DNA of 64,000 nucleotides from Aulosira sp. FACHB-615 (GCF_014698045.1 NZ_JACJSE010000009.1:186001-250000); one strand, 5' to 3'. Shown: positions 27,155 to 36,294, counted from the stretch's first letter. Program-made: numbers and translations. The notes: generated from the letters alone by a model not told the origin.

Positions 27155-28261
27155 ATGAAAAGAATCATCGCCCAATGTATTAAAGAAATCGCCCAATTTC
27201 GCCGCGATCGCCTGACCTTAGCCTTAGCCTTTATCTTACCATTCATCACCTTAGTTATTTTCGGTTTTGCCATCAGGTTAGAAAGTAAGGATATCCCTTT
27301 AATCGTCCAAGATTTTAACCGAACAAACCTCAGCAGTAGCTACATAGAAAGATTATATGCTACCAATCAATTTATTCCCAAACAATGGACTGGTGGTAAT
27401 CCCATACGTGATGCCATAGATAAAGGAATTGCCAAAGCTGCCGTAATTATTCCGCCTGAATTTAGCCGTGATATTCAAGCAGGTAAACACACAACAGTAC
27501 AAGTTTTAATTGATGCCACAGACGTGAATAATGCGCGGGTAATTAGAAATAGTATTCAAAGAGTCACCAACTTTTTTATGCAGCATCATGGACTATTACC
27601 ACCAACTAATAGTATTACAGCCAGAATGCGTTTATGGTTTAATCCTGGCAGATTAGAATCACTGTATATAGTGCCGGGAGTGTATGGCGTTGTCTTGTGG
27701 ATTTTTCCTTCCTTGTTAGCTGCGATCGCAATGGTAAGAGAAAAAGAAAAAGGTACAATTATCCAAGTCTATGCTTCTAGTATCAGCGCCACCGAACTTT
27801 TACTCGGTAAAGGATTAGCCTACTTATTAATTGCCATCACTGAAACATTAATTGTCATGATTTTAGGCTCAATTATTTTTCAAGTTGGGCTTGTTAGCAA
27901 CCCCATGACTTTAATAATTGGAACGCTGCTATTTCTGATAGATAGCGTCTTCTTTGGCTTACTTATAGGAGTACGTAGCAGTAATCAAAATGCTGCCGTT
28001 CAAGGTGTTTCCCTCGTTGGATTTATCACATCATTATTATTATCAGGTTTTATTTATCCCCTCAATAATATTCCTTTCCCTCTTTCATTAGCGCCTAACG
28101 TAGTTCCAGCGCGTTACTACATAGATATTACCCGTGATGCTTTTGTACGTGGTACAGGCTTTGCTGGAGTTTGGTTTGATTTAGTTATGTTGACAATCTT
28201 GGGTTTATTCTTCTTTAACGTATCACGCCGAGTTTTAAGCCGAATGCAATTACCGAATTAA
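27155..28261 (+). CDS. ABC-2 type permease (YbhS/YbhR-like), first subunit
   Basis: A 368-residue membrane protein. The N-terminal helix (about 18-40, LTLALAFILPFITLVIFGFAI) is followed by a periplasmic domain (about 45-170) and five membrane helices in the C-terminal half, the ABC-2 permease layout. The coupling-type motif AMVREKEKGTIIQVYASSISA (about 192-212) precedes the third helix. It starts at ATG 27155. Together with the next gene it should form the heterodimeric channel energised by the dual ATPase upstream and linked by the HlyD adaptor. Confidence 0.92.
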   Translation: MKRIIAQCIKEIAQFRRDRLTLALAFILPFITLVIFGFAIRLESKDIPLIVQDFNRTNLSSSYIERLYATNQFIPKQWTGGNPIRDAIDKGIAKAAVIIPPEFSRDIQAGKHTTVQVLIDATDVNNARVIRNSIQRVTNFFMQHHGLLPPTNSITARMRLWFNPGRLESLYIVPGVYGVVLWIFPSLLAAIAMVREKEKGTIIQVYASSISATELLLGKGLAYLLIAITETLIVMILGSIIFQVGLVSNPMTLIIGTLLFLIDSVFFGLLIGVRSSNQNAAVQGVSLVGFITSLLLSGFIYPLNNIPFPLSLAPNVVPARYYIDITRDAFVRGTGFAGVWFDLVMLTILGLFFFNVSRRVLSRMQLPN

Positions 28262-28520
28262 CCTCTATTCGTTGTGTCTTTGGATGAGACGAGTAAGAAC
28301 TCCTATCTCACAACTAAATTTGAAACATATTTTATCTGGAAGTTCTTAATCTTAAAAAATATGGCAGTCTTAAATCATTTGTGAAATTTCTATATCTCTT
28401 TCTTCTTTCTTACCTTTGCGCCCTTGGCGTTCTTAGCGGTTCGTTTCCTTATCTATATTTTTACGAATCATTTAGGAGTACTACTTTTTCTCTTTACATA
28501 CTTTGCGGTTATTTAAAATC

Positions 28521-29642
28521 ATGAAACTTATTCAAAAATTATTAAACAGCCCATTTTGGGCATTAGTCAAAAAAGAAATTAGCCAAATTTTACGCAACAA
28601 ACAATTAATAGTTTTACTAATTGTCCCACCTACAATCCAACTACTACTATATGGATTTATCTTAAATCCTGATGTGCATAACTTACGGTTAGGTGTTATC
28701 GACTATGCTAACGTCAGCGCCAGCCGTGAGTTAGTGTCAGCCATGACATCCAATCAGATTTTTACCCTGGAATCTGTACCAAGCAGCGAAAAAGATTTGA
28801 GTCGCCAAGTAGAAGAAGGTAAATTAGATGTCGGAGTCATAATTCCCCCCGATTTTGCGCGTCAACTCGCCCAAAAATCAGCAGAAATTCAGGTATTTAT
28901 TGATGCCGTAAATGCCAATACCGCCGGGATTGCGGGAAATTATATGAATCAAATTATTCAACAATATAATTTGCATTTAACCGAGGCGCAAGTTATTCCC
29001 CCAATTTCACCGGAAGTTGTCTTTCTCTACAACCCTGGGTTAACTAGTAGCTGGTTTTTTGTACCGGGAGTTATGGGTTTAGTTCTGACATTAATTGGCA
29101 CATTAGTTTCCGCAATCACAGTTGTGCGGGAGAAAGATACCGGCACATTAGAACAATTATTAATGACTCCGGCGGCGAACTGGCAAATTTTATTATCAAA
29201 AATTGTGCCTTTAGCTGTGTTGTTACTCGGCGATGTTCTACTCGCTTTGACATTAGCCACAGTAGTATTTCATGTCCCATTCCGAGGAAATTTTATCCTG
29301 TTTTTTGGGTTGTCGAGTATTTATGTATTCGTGGGGATTAGTTTAGGGATTATGTTGGCGACTGTTTGTCGTTCCCAACAGCAAGTAGTTCTCACATCTT
29401 TCTTTATCAATTTACCAATGGTACAGACTTCTGGTGCGATCGCACCAATTGAAGCCATGCCACCTTTCTTTCAAGTTGTGTCTTTACTCAATCCCCTACG
29501 CCATTACATCCCCATTGTCCGAGGAATTTTACTCAAAGGAGTCGGGTTAGATGTATTGTGGATAAATGTTTTAGCACTAGTAGCCTTTGCAGTAGTTTTA
29601 TTAACTATTAGTATTTACAAGTTCCGCAGTCAACTAAGCTAA
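28521..29642 (+). CDS. ABC-2 type permease (YbhS/YbhR-like), second subunit
   Basis: About 373 residues from ATG 28521; a TTG at 28503 would add six residues but has no better context. Same layout as its partner: first helix about 30-50, periplasmic domain to about 175, then five helices with VVREKDTGTLEQLLMTPAANW (about 201-221) before the third helix. It ends the efflux operon; 29643-29693 holds cccttgtcccccttgtctc repeat between it and the convergent kinase gene. The 260-base gap after the first permease has no gene and includes ctttgcgcccttggcgttcttagcggtt repeat. Confidence 0.92.
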   Translation: MKLIQKLLNSPFWALVKKEISQILRNKQLIVLLIVPPTIQLLLYGFILNPDVHNLRLGVIDYANVSASRELVSAMTSNQIFTLESVPSSEKDLSRQVEEGKLDVGVIIPPDFARQLAQKSAEIQVFIDAVNANTAGIAGNYMNQIIQQYNLHLTEAQVIPPISPEVVFLYNPGLTSSWFFVPGVMGLVLTLIGTLVSAITVVREKDTGTLEQLLMTPAANWQILLSKIVPLAVLLLGDVLLALTLATVVFHVPFRGNFILFFGLSSIYVFVGISLGIMLATVCRSQQQVVLTSFFINLPMVQTSGAIAPIEAMPPFFQVVSLLNPLRHYIPIVRGILLKGVGLDVLWINVLALVAFAVVLLTISIYKFRSQLS

Positions 29643-29693
29643 ATATAGCCATCCTAAATAATCCATCTCCCTTGTCCCCCTTGTCTCTCTTAT

Positions 29694-31004
29694 TCACATA
29701 TCCAACAGAACTCCTACATCTGTAGACACTGGTTGCACTGGCTGAATTTGCAGCGTTTTTTTGATAGTAAAAAAGAACGTACTACCTTGATTAAATGTTG
29801 ATTCTACCCAAGTACTACCGCCATACATTTCAACAATTTTTTTAACAATAGATAAACCAATTCCTGTACTTGTGGGGTCTTCAGTACTAGATAATTTCTG
29901 AAAAATCTGGAATATTTTTGTAAAATATTTCTCCTCAATGCCAATGCCATTATCTGTAACACTGATTTGCCAATAATCTGCCACTTCTTGACAAGCAATG
30001 ATAATCTTTCCTTGGGGTTTACCTAAAAACTTAATGGCATTACTCAGCAAATTCTGAAAAACTTGCTGCATTTTAGTTTTTTCACAGTAAATAATCGGTA
30101 AATTATCACTAACTTCTATTTGAATATTTTTGCTTGGTTCTAGAATTTCAATGACATCACTGACTAAATATTGTAAATTAACTTCTCTCTTCTCTTCCCT
30201 AATCCGCCCAATTCTAGAATATTCTAAGATGCTATCAATTAAATTTTGTAATTTCTTCACTCTCAGGATAATTTTGTTGATTAAATCTTTGCCTTCTTCA
30301 TCAAATTTATCGCCATAGTCATTAATTAACCATTCTGATAATAAACCTATACCTCTTAATGGGGCTTTTAAATCATGGGAAACTATGTAAGCAAAATCAT
30401 TCAATTCTTGATTGGTGTTTTTTAATTCTTGTAATAACTCACCCATTCTTTCTTGAGATTTCTGGCGTTGCACAATCTCAGTTTGCAGTTGTTTATTGGC
30501 TGTGGCTAGTTCAGCCGTGCGCTGTTCTACTAATTCTTCTAAGCGTTCTTTATATTGACGCAACTCATTTTCCACTAACTTACGTTCTGAAATTTCAACT
30601 TGTAAAGCTTGATTTGCTTGTTCAAGTTGTGCAGGACTTGGTAAAGTCAGTGCTTGCGGCACTAAAGGTATTAAAGTCAATGCAGTATAAAAAGAAATAA
30701 TTGCTGTTAGCGCCTTGATTGTTCCTGATAACCAATAATACGGATGCCACAGCGTCAATATTTCCATTAAATGAGTTGTACCGCAAGAAATAATAAATGC
30801 ACTGAATAAAACAAAAATATTTTTAAATGGTACATCTTCTCTTTTATTGATGAAATATACCAACATCAAGGGAATGGAATAATAAGAAATCGAAATTATA
30901 AAATCTGACAAAATATGTAGCCATACTAATTTCGGTTGCCACAAATAACAATGCCCATGCGGAATAAAGTTCTGTGATAGAAAAAAATTAAAAAAATGTT
31001 CCAC
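29694..31004 (-). CDS. Ethylene-receptor-like hybrid membrane histidine kinase
   Basis: A 436-residue sensor kinase. Residues 1-120 carry three membrane helices that match the ethylene-binding domain of plant ETR1 and cyanobacterial SynEtr1: D34, Y41, I71, C74 and H78 here have exactly the spacing of ETR1 Asp25, Tyr32, Ile62, Cys65 and His69, the last two being the copper ligands (CGTTH). A fourth helix and a coiled coil (about 130-200) lead to the HisKA motif IVSHDLKAPL and an ATPase domain with NLLSNAIKF, DNGIGI and GIGLSIVKK. There is no receiver domain. The start is GTG 31004, supported by AGGAG at 31012-31016. No response regulator is adjacent. Confidence 0.92.
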   Translation of the reverse strand: MEHFFNFFLSQNFIPHGHCYLWQPKLVWLHILSDFIISISYYSIPLMLVYFINKREDVPFKNIFVLFSAFIISCGTTHLMEILTLWHPYYWLSGTIKALTAIISFYTALTLIPLVPQALTLPSPAQLEQANQALQVEISERKLVENELRQYKERLEELVEQRTAELATANKQLQTEIVQRQKSQERMGELLQELKNTNQELNDFAYIVSHDLKAPLRGIGLLSEWLINDYGDKFDEEGKDLINKIILRVKKLQNLIDSILEYSRIGRIREEKREVNLQYLVSDVIEILEPSKNIQIEVSDNLPIIYCEKTKMQQVFQNLLSNAIKFLGKPQGKIIIACQEVADYWQISVTDNGIGIEEKYFTKIFQIFQKLSSTEDPTSTGIGLSIVKKIVEMYGGSTWVESTFNQGSTFFFTIKKTLQIQPVQPVSTDVGVLLDM

Positions 31005-31837
31005 TTGAATACTCCTGATGCCAAATTAAGCACCACAAAAGTTATATTTCCATACAGTTCAGTTATCTTTCTTGTCTACCTTGTCTCTTTGAAGTCTCTG
31101 ATTCCTATCTCAAATAGGATAGCTATATGCAGCCTCTTATAGAATTGGTATAATCCCTTCTTAAAAATGGGGCTAATAACCCTCTATTACCCTCTTTTTA
31201 AAGTGGGTTGCCATAGGCGGTAGGATTTTAACTGAACTGTCTTGAGTTATATTTATGCCCTATTTTAAGGTGGTCAGTCCACTAAAATTTAAGGTTTATT
31301 TTATAAATTGTCTCTTAAAGCTTGCTATCACAATGAGATGAAAATATTAGAGATAAATAATAATTTTTTATAATCTTTATCATACCAATAACTAAAGCTC
31401 CCAAATTTAATTAAAATTTGGGAGCTAAAAATTTTAAGTTCACCGCAACGCCGTTTTACCTAAGTTTATGACCTGGTTAAACCAGGTGGGTACTGATGTT
31501 GCTCGTTTAAAGTTTCCGGGTACAAGCCCGGTATACTGCCACGAGAACTATTTAGTTCCCTTTTCTTTAAAGACATAGATCAAAAAACTTGATGGCAGTC
31601 ACCAACGTCGCAGTGCAACTAACTCATTATAGCTTTCTCATCCGGCTTGTGTGTTTAATATAAAGATTTTTTGACAAACAACTTCAGGACTTACGCATAA
31701 AGATTATCTGTAAAGAAGGGGTGTAAGGGTTTTGAACACCTGTACCTTTCGCTAAAATCTTGATTTTTCGTTTTTTTGCATCAATATTAATAATATGAAA
31801 TGCTAGAATAAAAAGTTTGTGTCTTCTTGTCTTGTCG
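31005..31837. other. Long spacer with hairpins and a degenerate family A repeat
   Basis: No protein gene is visible in 833 bases. From about 31390 to 31620 several stems occur in a row: a perfect 13-bp stem at 31396-31426, ACCTGG/CCAGGT at 31471-31487, CCGGG/CCCGG at 31516-31531 enclosed by CTCGT/ACGAG, and ACTGCCA (31535-31541) able to pair with TGGCAGT near 31593. This could be a structured RNA. From 31685 a degenerate family A element (CAGGACTTACGCA) runs almost to the EVE gene. Confidence 0.45.
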
Positions 31838-32293
31838 ATGAATTATTGGCTGATGAAATCTGAACCAGATGTTTATGGCATTGCCGACCTTCAACAGCAG
31901 GGCGAAACAGTCTGGGATGGTGTGCGGAATTACCAAGCACGCAACTATATGCGTCAAATGCTAGTTGGGGATTTAGTGTTTTTCTATCACTCTAATACTG
32001 CTTTTCCGGGTATTGCTGGGTTAATGCGTGTAGGCAAAACAGGTATTGCTGACCCGTCGCAGTTTGAACCAGACAGCAAATACTATGATCCGAAATCAAC
32101 GCCTGAAGCACCACGTTGGCAAACAGTTGTGGTAGAGTTTGTGGAAGTGTTTGAGCAACCTATTTTGCTGTCAACTTTGAAAGAGAAATTTAGCCCAGAA
32201 GAATTAACCGTGGTGAGAACAGGTAATCGATTATCAGTTATGCCTGTGAGTGAAACTGTCGCCCAAAAAATTCTGGCTATGAAAACAGGCTAA
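31838..32293 (+). CDS. EVE domain-containing protein
   Basis: From ATG 31838 (MNYWLMKSEPDVY) the protein has 151 residues, the usual length of a single EVE domain. YWLMKSEPDVYGIADL, TVWDGVRNYQARNYMRQM and GDLVFFYHSN are the hallmark segments of the family (PUA-like fold, related to YTH). EVE domains bind modified DNA or RNA bases, and homologues are often fused to restriction enzymes or act in RNA surveillance. A stand-alone form like this one is common in cyanobacteria and plants, and its target is not established. The stop codon abuts a repeat (32293-32362). Confidence 0.92.
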   Translation: MNYWLMKSEPDVYGIADLQQQGETVWDGVRNYQARNYMRQMLVGDLVFFYHSNTAFPGIAGLMRVGKTGIADPSQFEPDSKYYDPKSTPEAPRWQTVVVEFVEVFEQPILLSTLKEKFSPEELTVVRTGNRLSVMPVSETVAQKILAMKTG

Positions 32294-32362
32294 TACGATT
32301 TTGGATTATATTGGTAAGCTTTTGGGCAATCCATCTGTTGCGATCATTTTTCAAACTGGTAT
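32293..32362. repeat. Inverted, degenerate copy of repeat family B
   Basis: The segment contains ttggtaagctttt, tgttgcgatcatttttcaaa and ends near ctggtat, which is the reverse complement of the repeats at 14311-14423 and 59772-59872 with several changes and a shortened interior. Confidence 0.6.
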
Positions 32363-32391
32363 AAGTGTTAAAGTATCTTAAATTAACTGAT

Positions 32392-33219
32392 TCATCCAAG
32401 CCATTCCATAGGGTTGATTTGATAATAGCGTTGCAACAACTCATAAAGCTGTGAGTGCTTCTCTAACAATTGCTGTGGCTTTTCAAAAAAAGTCTCTGTA
32501 GCTACGGCAAAAAATTCGGCGGGATTAGTCGCCCCATAACTATCAATTACAGTTTTGATATCTTGTTGAATATCACTACAAAGTTGTTGATATTCTGCTG
32601 TCATTACTTGCGACCAAACAAGATAATCTGATTTGTTGGGTAAAATCGGTACACCTTCAGCTTTACCATCTTCTTGGTCTAATTGATGGGCAAATTCATG
32701 TAGCACCACATTATGTCCATCACTCCAATTTTTGGTGTCTCTTTGCACCTGTTCCCAAGATAAAATTACTTGGTCTTTTACCCAAGATTCTCCTAGCCGA
32801 GCATCACGTCTTTCTTCGACAACATAATCACTTACTGCTACAGTTTGATTAACAAAATAAGTGCTGGGATAAATCAAAATTGACCGCAGTTTAGGAAAGT
32901 ATTCACCGCGTTCATTTAACAGGAGTAAACAAGCAACAGCCGCAATCGTAATTTTCATTTCTGCTGTGACTTGCAAGCCTTGACAGCCAATAAATTGTTT
33001 TTCGGCTAAAAATATTTGAATATGTCCTTGAAGTCGTCGGCGTTCTTGGGGAGTTAGGCGTAAGTAAATCGGGAGATTATTTTCAATAACGGCACTCCAA
33101 AGGGGCGGAAAAGGACGCTTTTTAATGCGATTGCGCCGCCGTTTAGTCAAAATGGGACTGATAAAAATTGCGGTGACAATCAATCCCAGGATGAGAAAAA
33201 TAATAATTGCTGCACCCAT
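32392..33219 (-). CDS. M90-family (MtfA-like) zinc peptidase
   Basis: About 275 residues from ATG 33219; a GTG at 33243 would add eight more. One N-terminal membrane helix (AAIIIFLILGLIVTAIFI) anchors a domain that contains the zinc motif HEFAHQLD (HExxH) and a downstream NPAEFFAVATETFFE segment, which supplies the third ligand in the MtfA family. Escherichia coli MtfA is a cytosolic peptidase tied to regulation of glucose uptake through Mlc. Mlc is not expected here, so the physiological substrate is unknown. It is divergent from ilvA. Confidence 0.88.
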   Translation of the reverse strand: MGAAIIIFLILGLIVTAIFISPILTKRRRNRIKKRPFPPLWSAVIENNLPIYLRLTPQERRRLQGHIQIFLAEKQFIGCQGLQVTAEMKITIAAVACLLLLNERGEYFPKLRSILIYPSTYFVNQTVAVSDYVVEERRDARLGESWVKDQVILSWEQVQRDTKNWSDGHNVVLHEFAHQLDQEDGKAEGVPILPNKSDYLVWSQVMTAEYQQLCSDIQQDIKTVIDSYGATNPAEFFAVATETFFEKPQQLLEKHSQLYELLQRYYQINPMEWLG

Positions 33220-33365
33220 TGATTTTGTGTGATGCTGTGCCACTGTTAGTTAGTATAGCGATCGCACCAGCGAAAAGATCCGCGACTTCTCAACAATTCG
33301 GAAATCTGAGTACACAACTGCCGTAAAATTAACATCTATCTGGCATCTGCTAACCTTTGACACCC

Positions 33366-34877
33366 ATGCTTTGCGACTATCTAGTACAAATCCTGACCGC
33401 CCGTGTGTATGATGTTGCCCAAGAAAGCCCTTTGGAGTCTGCCCCGAATCTTTCCCAAAGACTGAATAACAAGCTGTTATTAAAGCGGGAAGATATGCAG
33501 TCGGTGTTTTCTTTCAAGCTGCGGGGCGCATACAACAAAATGGCAAATTTACCGCCAGATTTGTTAGCACAGGGTGTCATTGCAGCTTCGGCGGGAAATC
33601 ATGCCCAAGGTGTGGCTTTAGCTGCTAGTCGCTTGGGAACAACTGCGATTATTGTGATGCCTGTAACCACACCCCAAGTAAAAGTGAATGCAGTTAAAGC
33701 TAGGGGTGGACAAGTTGTTTTGCATGGCAATACCTACGATGACGCATACACTTATGCGCGACAATTAGAAGCAGAAAAAGGTTTAACTTTTATTCATCCT
33801 TTTGATGACCCTGATGTCATTGCTGGTCAGGGAACCATCGGCATGGAAATTTTACGACAATATCAGCAACCCATTCACGCAATTTTTGTGGCTATTGGTG
33901 GCGGTGGTTTGATTTCGGGAATTGGGGCTTATGTTAAACGGTTGCGTCCCGAAATTAAAATTATTGGTGTGGAACCTGTTGATGCTGATGCCATGAACCA
34001 ATCTTTAAAAGCCGGAAAACGGGTGCGGCTGTCGCAAGTTGGTTTGTTTGCTGATGGGGTAGCAGTGCGGGAAGTTGGGGAAGAAACCTTCCGTCTGTGT
34101 CAAGAATATGTAGATGAAATTATTTTGGTGGATACAGATGATACCTGTGCCGCAATTAAAGATGTCTTTGAAGATACCCGTTCTATTTTAGAACCTGCGG
34201 GGGCATTGGCGATCGCAGCTGCCAAAGCCTACGTCGAACGCGAACAAATTCAAGGACAAACCTTAGTGGCTGTGGCTTGTGGTGCAAATATGAATTTTGA
34301 CCGTTTGCGGTTTGTTGCTGAACGCGCCGAGTTGGGTGAACGCCGCGAAGCCATATTTGCAGTCGCCATTCCTGAAGAACAGGGTAGTCTGCGGAAGTTT
34401 TGCGAATGTATTGGTCAACGCAACTTAACTGAGTTTAATTATCGCATCGCCGATGAGAAAGAAGCCCATATTTTTGTCGGTGTGCAGATTCAAAATCGCG
34501 CCGACAAAGCCAAAATGATCGAAACCTTTGAAAATTGTGGCTTTAAAACCATCGATTTAACCGATGATGAACTCACCAAATTACACTTACGCCACATGGT
34601 AGGCGGACATTCGCCCCTCGCCCACAATGAATTACTATATCGCTTTGAGTTTCCTGAACGTCCCGGTGCATTGATGAAATTTGTCGGTTCTATGAGTCCC
34701 AACTGGAATATCAGTATGTTCCACTATCGCAACAACGGCGCAGACTATGGACGCATTGTTGTGGGGATGCAAGTACCACCCCACGAAATGCAAGAATGGC
34801 AAGCCTTTCTCGATACTCTTGGTTATCAGTACTGGGATGAAAGCCAGAACTTAGCATATAAATTATTTTTGGGATAG
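33366..34877 (+). CDS. ilvA: Biosynthetic threonine ammonia-lyase
   Basis: A 503-residue PLP enzyme that deaminates threonine to 2-oxobutanoate, the first step of isoleucine synthesis. The PLP lysine lies in SVFSFKLRGAYNK, the phosphate loop is AIGGGGLISG, and the catalytic fold spans about 1-325. Two ACT-like regulatory domains follow (about 330-410 and 425-500, with ERPGALMKFV and FHYRNNGADYGRIVVGM), as expected for the isoleucine-inhibited, valine-activated biosynthetic form. I choose ATG 33366 over a TTG three codons upstream. Length is standard for the family. Confidence 0.95.
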   Translation: MLCDYLVQILTARVYDVAQESPLESAPNLSQRLNNKLLLKREDMQSVFSFKLRGAYNKMANLPPDLLAQGVIAASAGNHAQGVALAASRLGTTAIIVMPVTTPQVKVNAVKARGGQVVLHGNTYDDAYTYARQLEAEKGLTFIHPFDDPDVIAGQGTIGMEILRQYQQPIHAIFVAIGGGGLISGIGAYVKRLRPEIKIIGVEPVDADAMNQSLKAGKRVRLSQVGLFADGVAVREVGEETFRLCQEYVDEIILVDTDDTCAAIKDVFEDTRSILEPAGALAIAAAKAYVEREQIQGQTLVAVACGANMNFDRLRFVAERAELGERREAIFAVAIPEEQGSLRKFCECIGQRNLTEFNYRIADEKEAHIFVGVQIQNRADKAKMIETFENCGFKTIDLTDDELTKLHLRHMVGGHSPLAHNELLYRFEFPERPGALMKFVGSMSPNWNISMFHYRNNGADYGRIVVGMQVPPHEMQEWQAFLDTLGYQYWDESQNLAYKLFLG

Positions 34878-35001
34878 TACTACAAGGCAAAAGTAAAAAG
34901 TTAAAAGGCAAAATTAACAAGGCAGTTTTCCTGTCGTCTGTTTGTCCCGATAAACTAAACTTTCGCTAAAATCAGGGTGTTTACTTATTTGTGGTTAAGT
35001 T

Positions 35002-35373
35002 GTGGCTACTGTATCTTGTCCTCGTTGCCATCAACTCGTTGAGAGTCAGGCTATTACCTGTCCTTATTGCCGAACAACACTTAAAGCTTTTGGTCATCCC
35101 GGTATTCCCTTACATCGCGCTACCGGAGACGAATATTTGTGTGATAGCTGCACCTATCACGCTGACGACACTTGCAACTTTCCCCAGCGTCCCTACGCCA
35201 AAGACTGTACCCTTTATCAAAATCTGTCCGAATACCAATTACAGCAAGAACAACAGCGTCAAGACAACGGTTTTTCTACAACTTTTCAAAGTTGGATAAA
35301 ACGCAATCAAACTTGGCTATTATTACTGGGTTTATTAATTATTTGTTTATTGATAGCTTTGTCAACATCTTAA
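35002..35373 (+). CDS. Zinc-ribbon protein with C-terminal membrane anchor
   Basis: A 123-residue protein with a GTG start. CPRC and CPYC (about 6-9 and 20-23) form a classical zinc ribbon, followed by a second cysteine set, CDSCTYHADDTCNFP (about 47-61) and a later C, resembling a second small metal site. A helix (about 80-90) leads to a C-terminal membrane segment (WLLLLGLLIICLLIAL). Tail anchoring with the ribbons in the cytosol is the likely topology. Such proteins are common in cyanobacteria and have no known role. An alternative frame over the same bases is a shadow. Confidence 0.75.
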   Translation: MATVSCPRCHQLVESQAITCPYCRTTLKAFGHPGIPLHRATGDEYLCDSCTYHADDTCNFPQRPYAKDCTLYQNLSEYQLQQEQQRQDNGFSTTFQSWIKRNQTWLLLLGLLIICLLIALSTS

Positions 35374-35444
35374 GAGTTTGATGAAACTATTTTTTTACTA
35401 TCAACAATTTTCACCCCAATGAGCTAAATTAATCTAGCCCCTAT

Positions 35445-35566
35445 AGGACTCATATTTGATTTCTGAAAAAAATCAGTACACCTACAAAATGCTCTTTTCT
35501 ACTCCCTACTCCCCACTCCCTACTCCCTGCCTTTACAGATAATTTCAACAATCAAAGCGGATTCCT
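35445..35566. mobile_element. Short inverted-repeat element, family D, with 11-bp duplication
   Basis: A 122-bp element running from AGGACTCATATTTGATT to AATCAAAGCGGATTCCT (imperfect inverted ends, 13 of 17 matching) and flanked by the direct repeat CTAGCCCCTAT at 35434-35444 and 35567-35577. The flanking sequence belongs to another repeat, family C, so this is a nested insertion. A related element is at about 3409-3559. Confidence 0.7.
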
Positions 35567-35576
35567 CTAGCCCCTA

Positions 35577-36254
35577 TCAACTTGTACTACACTCAACCGA
35601 AAAACGCTGTATCAGTAATTTAGCAATTTCATCTGGTGAATGAACAATAAAGTCTGCACCATGATTTTTTAATTCTTGCTCAGTTCCATAGCCATAAGTA
35701 ACGCCAATGGTGGTTAAATTATTAACCTTAGCTCCGATGATATCATGTTTGCGATCGCCCACCATAATTGTACTCTCAGGCAACAGATTTTCCTGAACCA
35801 AAATATAGTGAATTAAATCAGATTTTACACTCCGCGTTCCATCCAGTTCACTACCATAAACCTGCTCAAATAATGTCGATAAACCAAAATATTCAATAAT
35901 GCGCGTTGCATAAATATTAGGTTTAGAAGTCGCCACAAAAGTTTGATAACCAGCCAAGCGAATTGTCTTCAGAGTTTCTATAGTCTGCGGATACAGAGTA
36001 TTTTCAAATAACCCAATTGTGGAAAACCGACTACGATACAAAGTAATTGCTTGTGTAAGTATTGTCTCATCTGAGGTCTGTAATAACTGAGAAAAACTAT
36101 CTTTTATTGGCGGGCCAATACACCAATTTAATTCATCAGCTTGTGGTGGTTGATAACCAAGTTCAGATAAGGCAAACTGAATACAACTAGTAATTCCTAA
36201 CTTCGGGTCTGTCAATGTTCCGTCTAAATCAAATAAAATAGTATTAGCAAGCAT
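35577..36254 (-). CDS. HAD-family phosphatase (phosphoglycolate phosphatase-like)
   Basis: A 225-residue HAD superfamily IA hydrolase. Motif I is ILFDLDGTLTDP (about 6-17, nucleophile and acid/base aspartates), motif II lies in TFVATSKPN, motif III is the lysine before the GDRKHDIIGA segment, and motif IV is GDRKHD (about 167-172). The helical cap sits between motifs I and II, as in Gph and other phosphoglycolate phosphatases, but the exact substrate cannot be fixed. The last nine or so codons and the stop are provided by a dispersed repeat (family C end), so the C-terminus differs from what the ancestral gene would encode. Confidence 0.88.
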   Translation of the reverse strand: MLANTILFDLDGTLTDPKLGITSCIQFALSELGYQPPQADELNWCIGPPIKDSFSQLLQTSDETILTQAITLYRSRFSTIGLFENTLYPQTIETLKTIRLAGYQTFVATSKPNIYATRIIEYFGLSTLFEQVYGSELDGTRSVKSDLIHYILVQENLLPESTIMVGDRKHDIIGAKVNNLTTIGVTYGYGTEQELKNHGADFIVHSPDEIAKLLIQRFSVECSTS

Positions 36255-36294
36255 ATTTTTTCTTTATTGAGGATATATTTCAGAGGTGCAAAAC

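Noticed and set aside
31460..31620. tRNA, tmRNA or cobalamin-riboswitch call for the stems before the EVE gene
   Set aside because: No acceptor-CCA geometry, no T-loop consensus and no GCCACTG-type B12 box; only an unassigned structured region can be supported.
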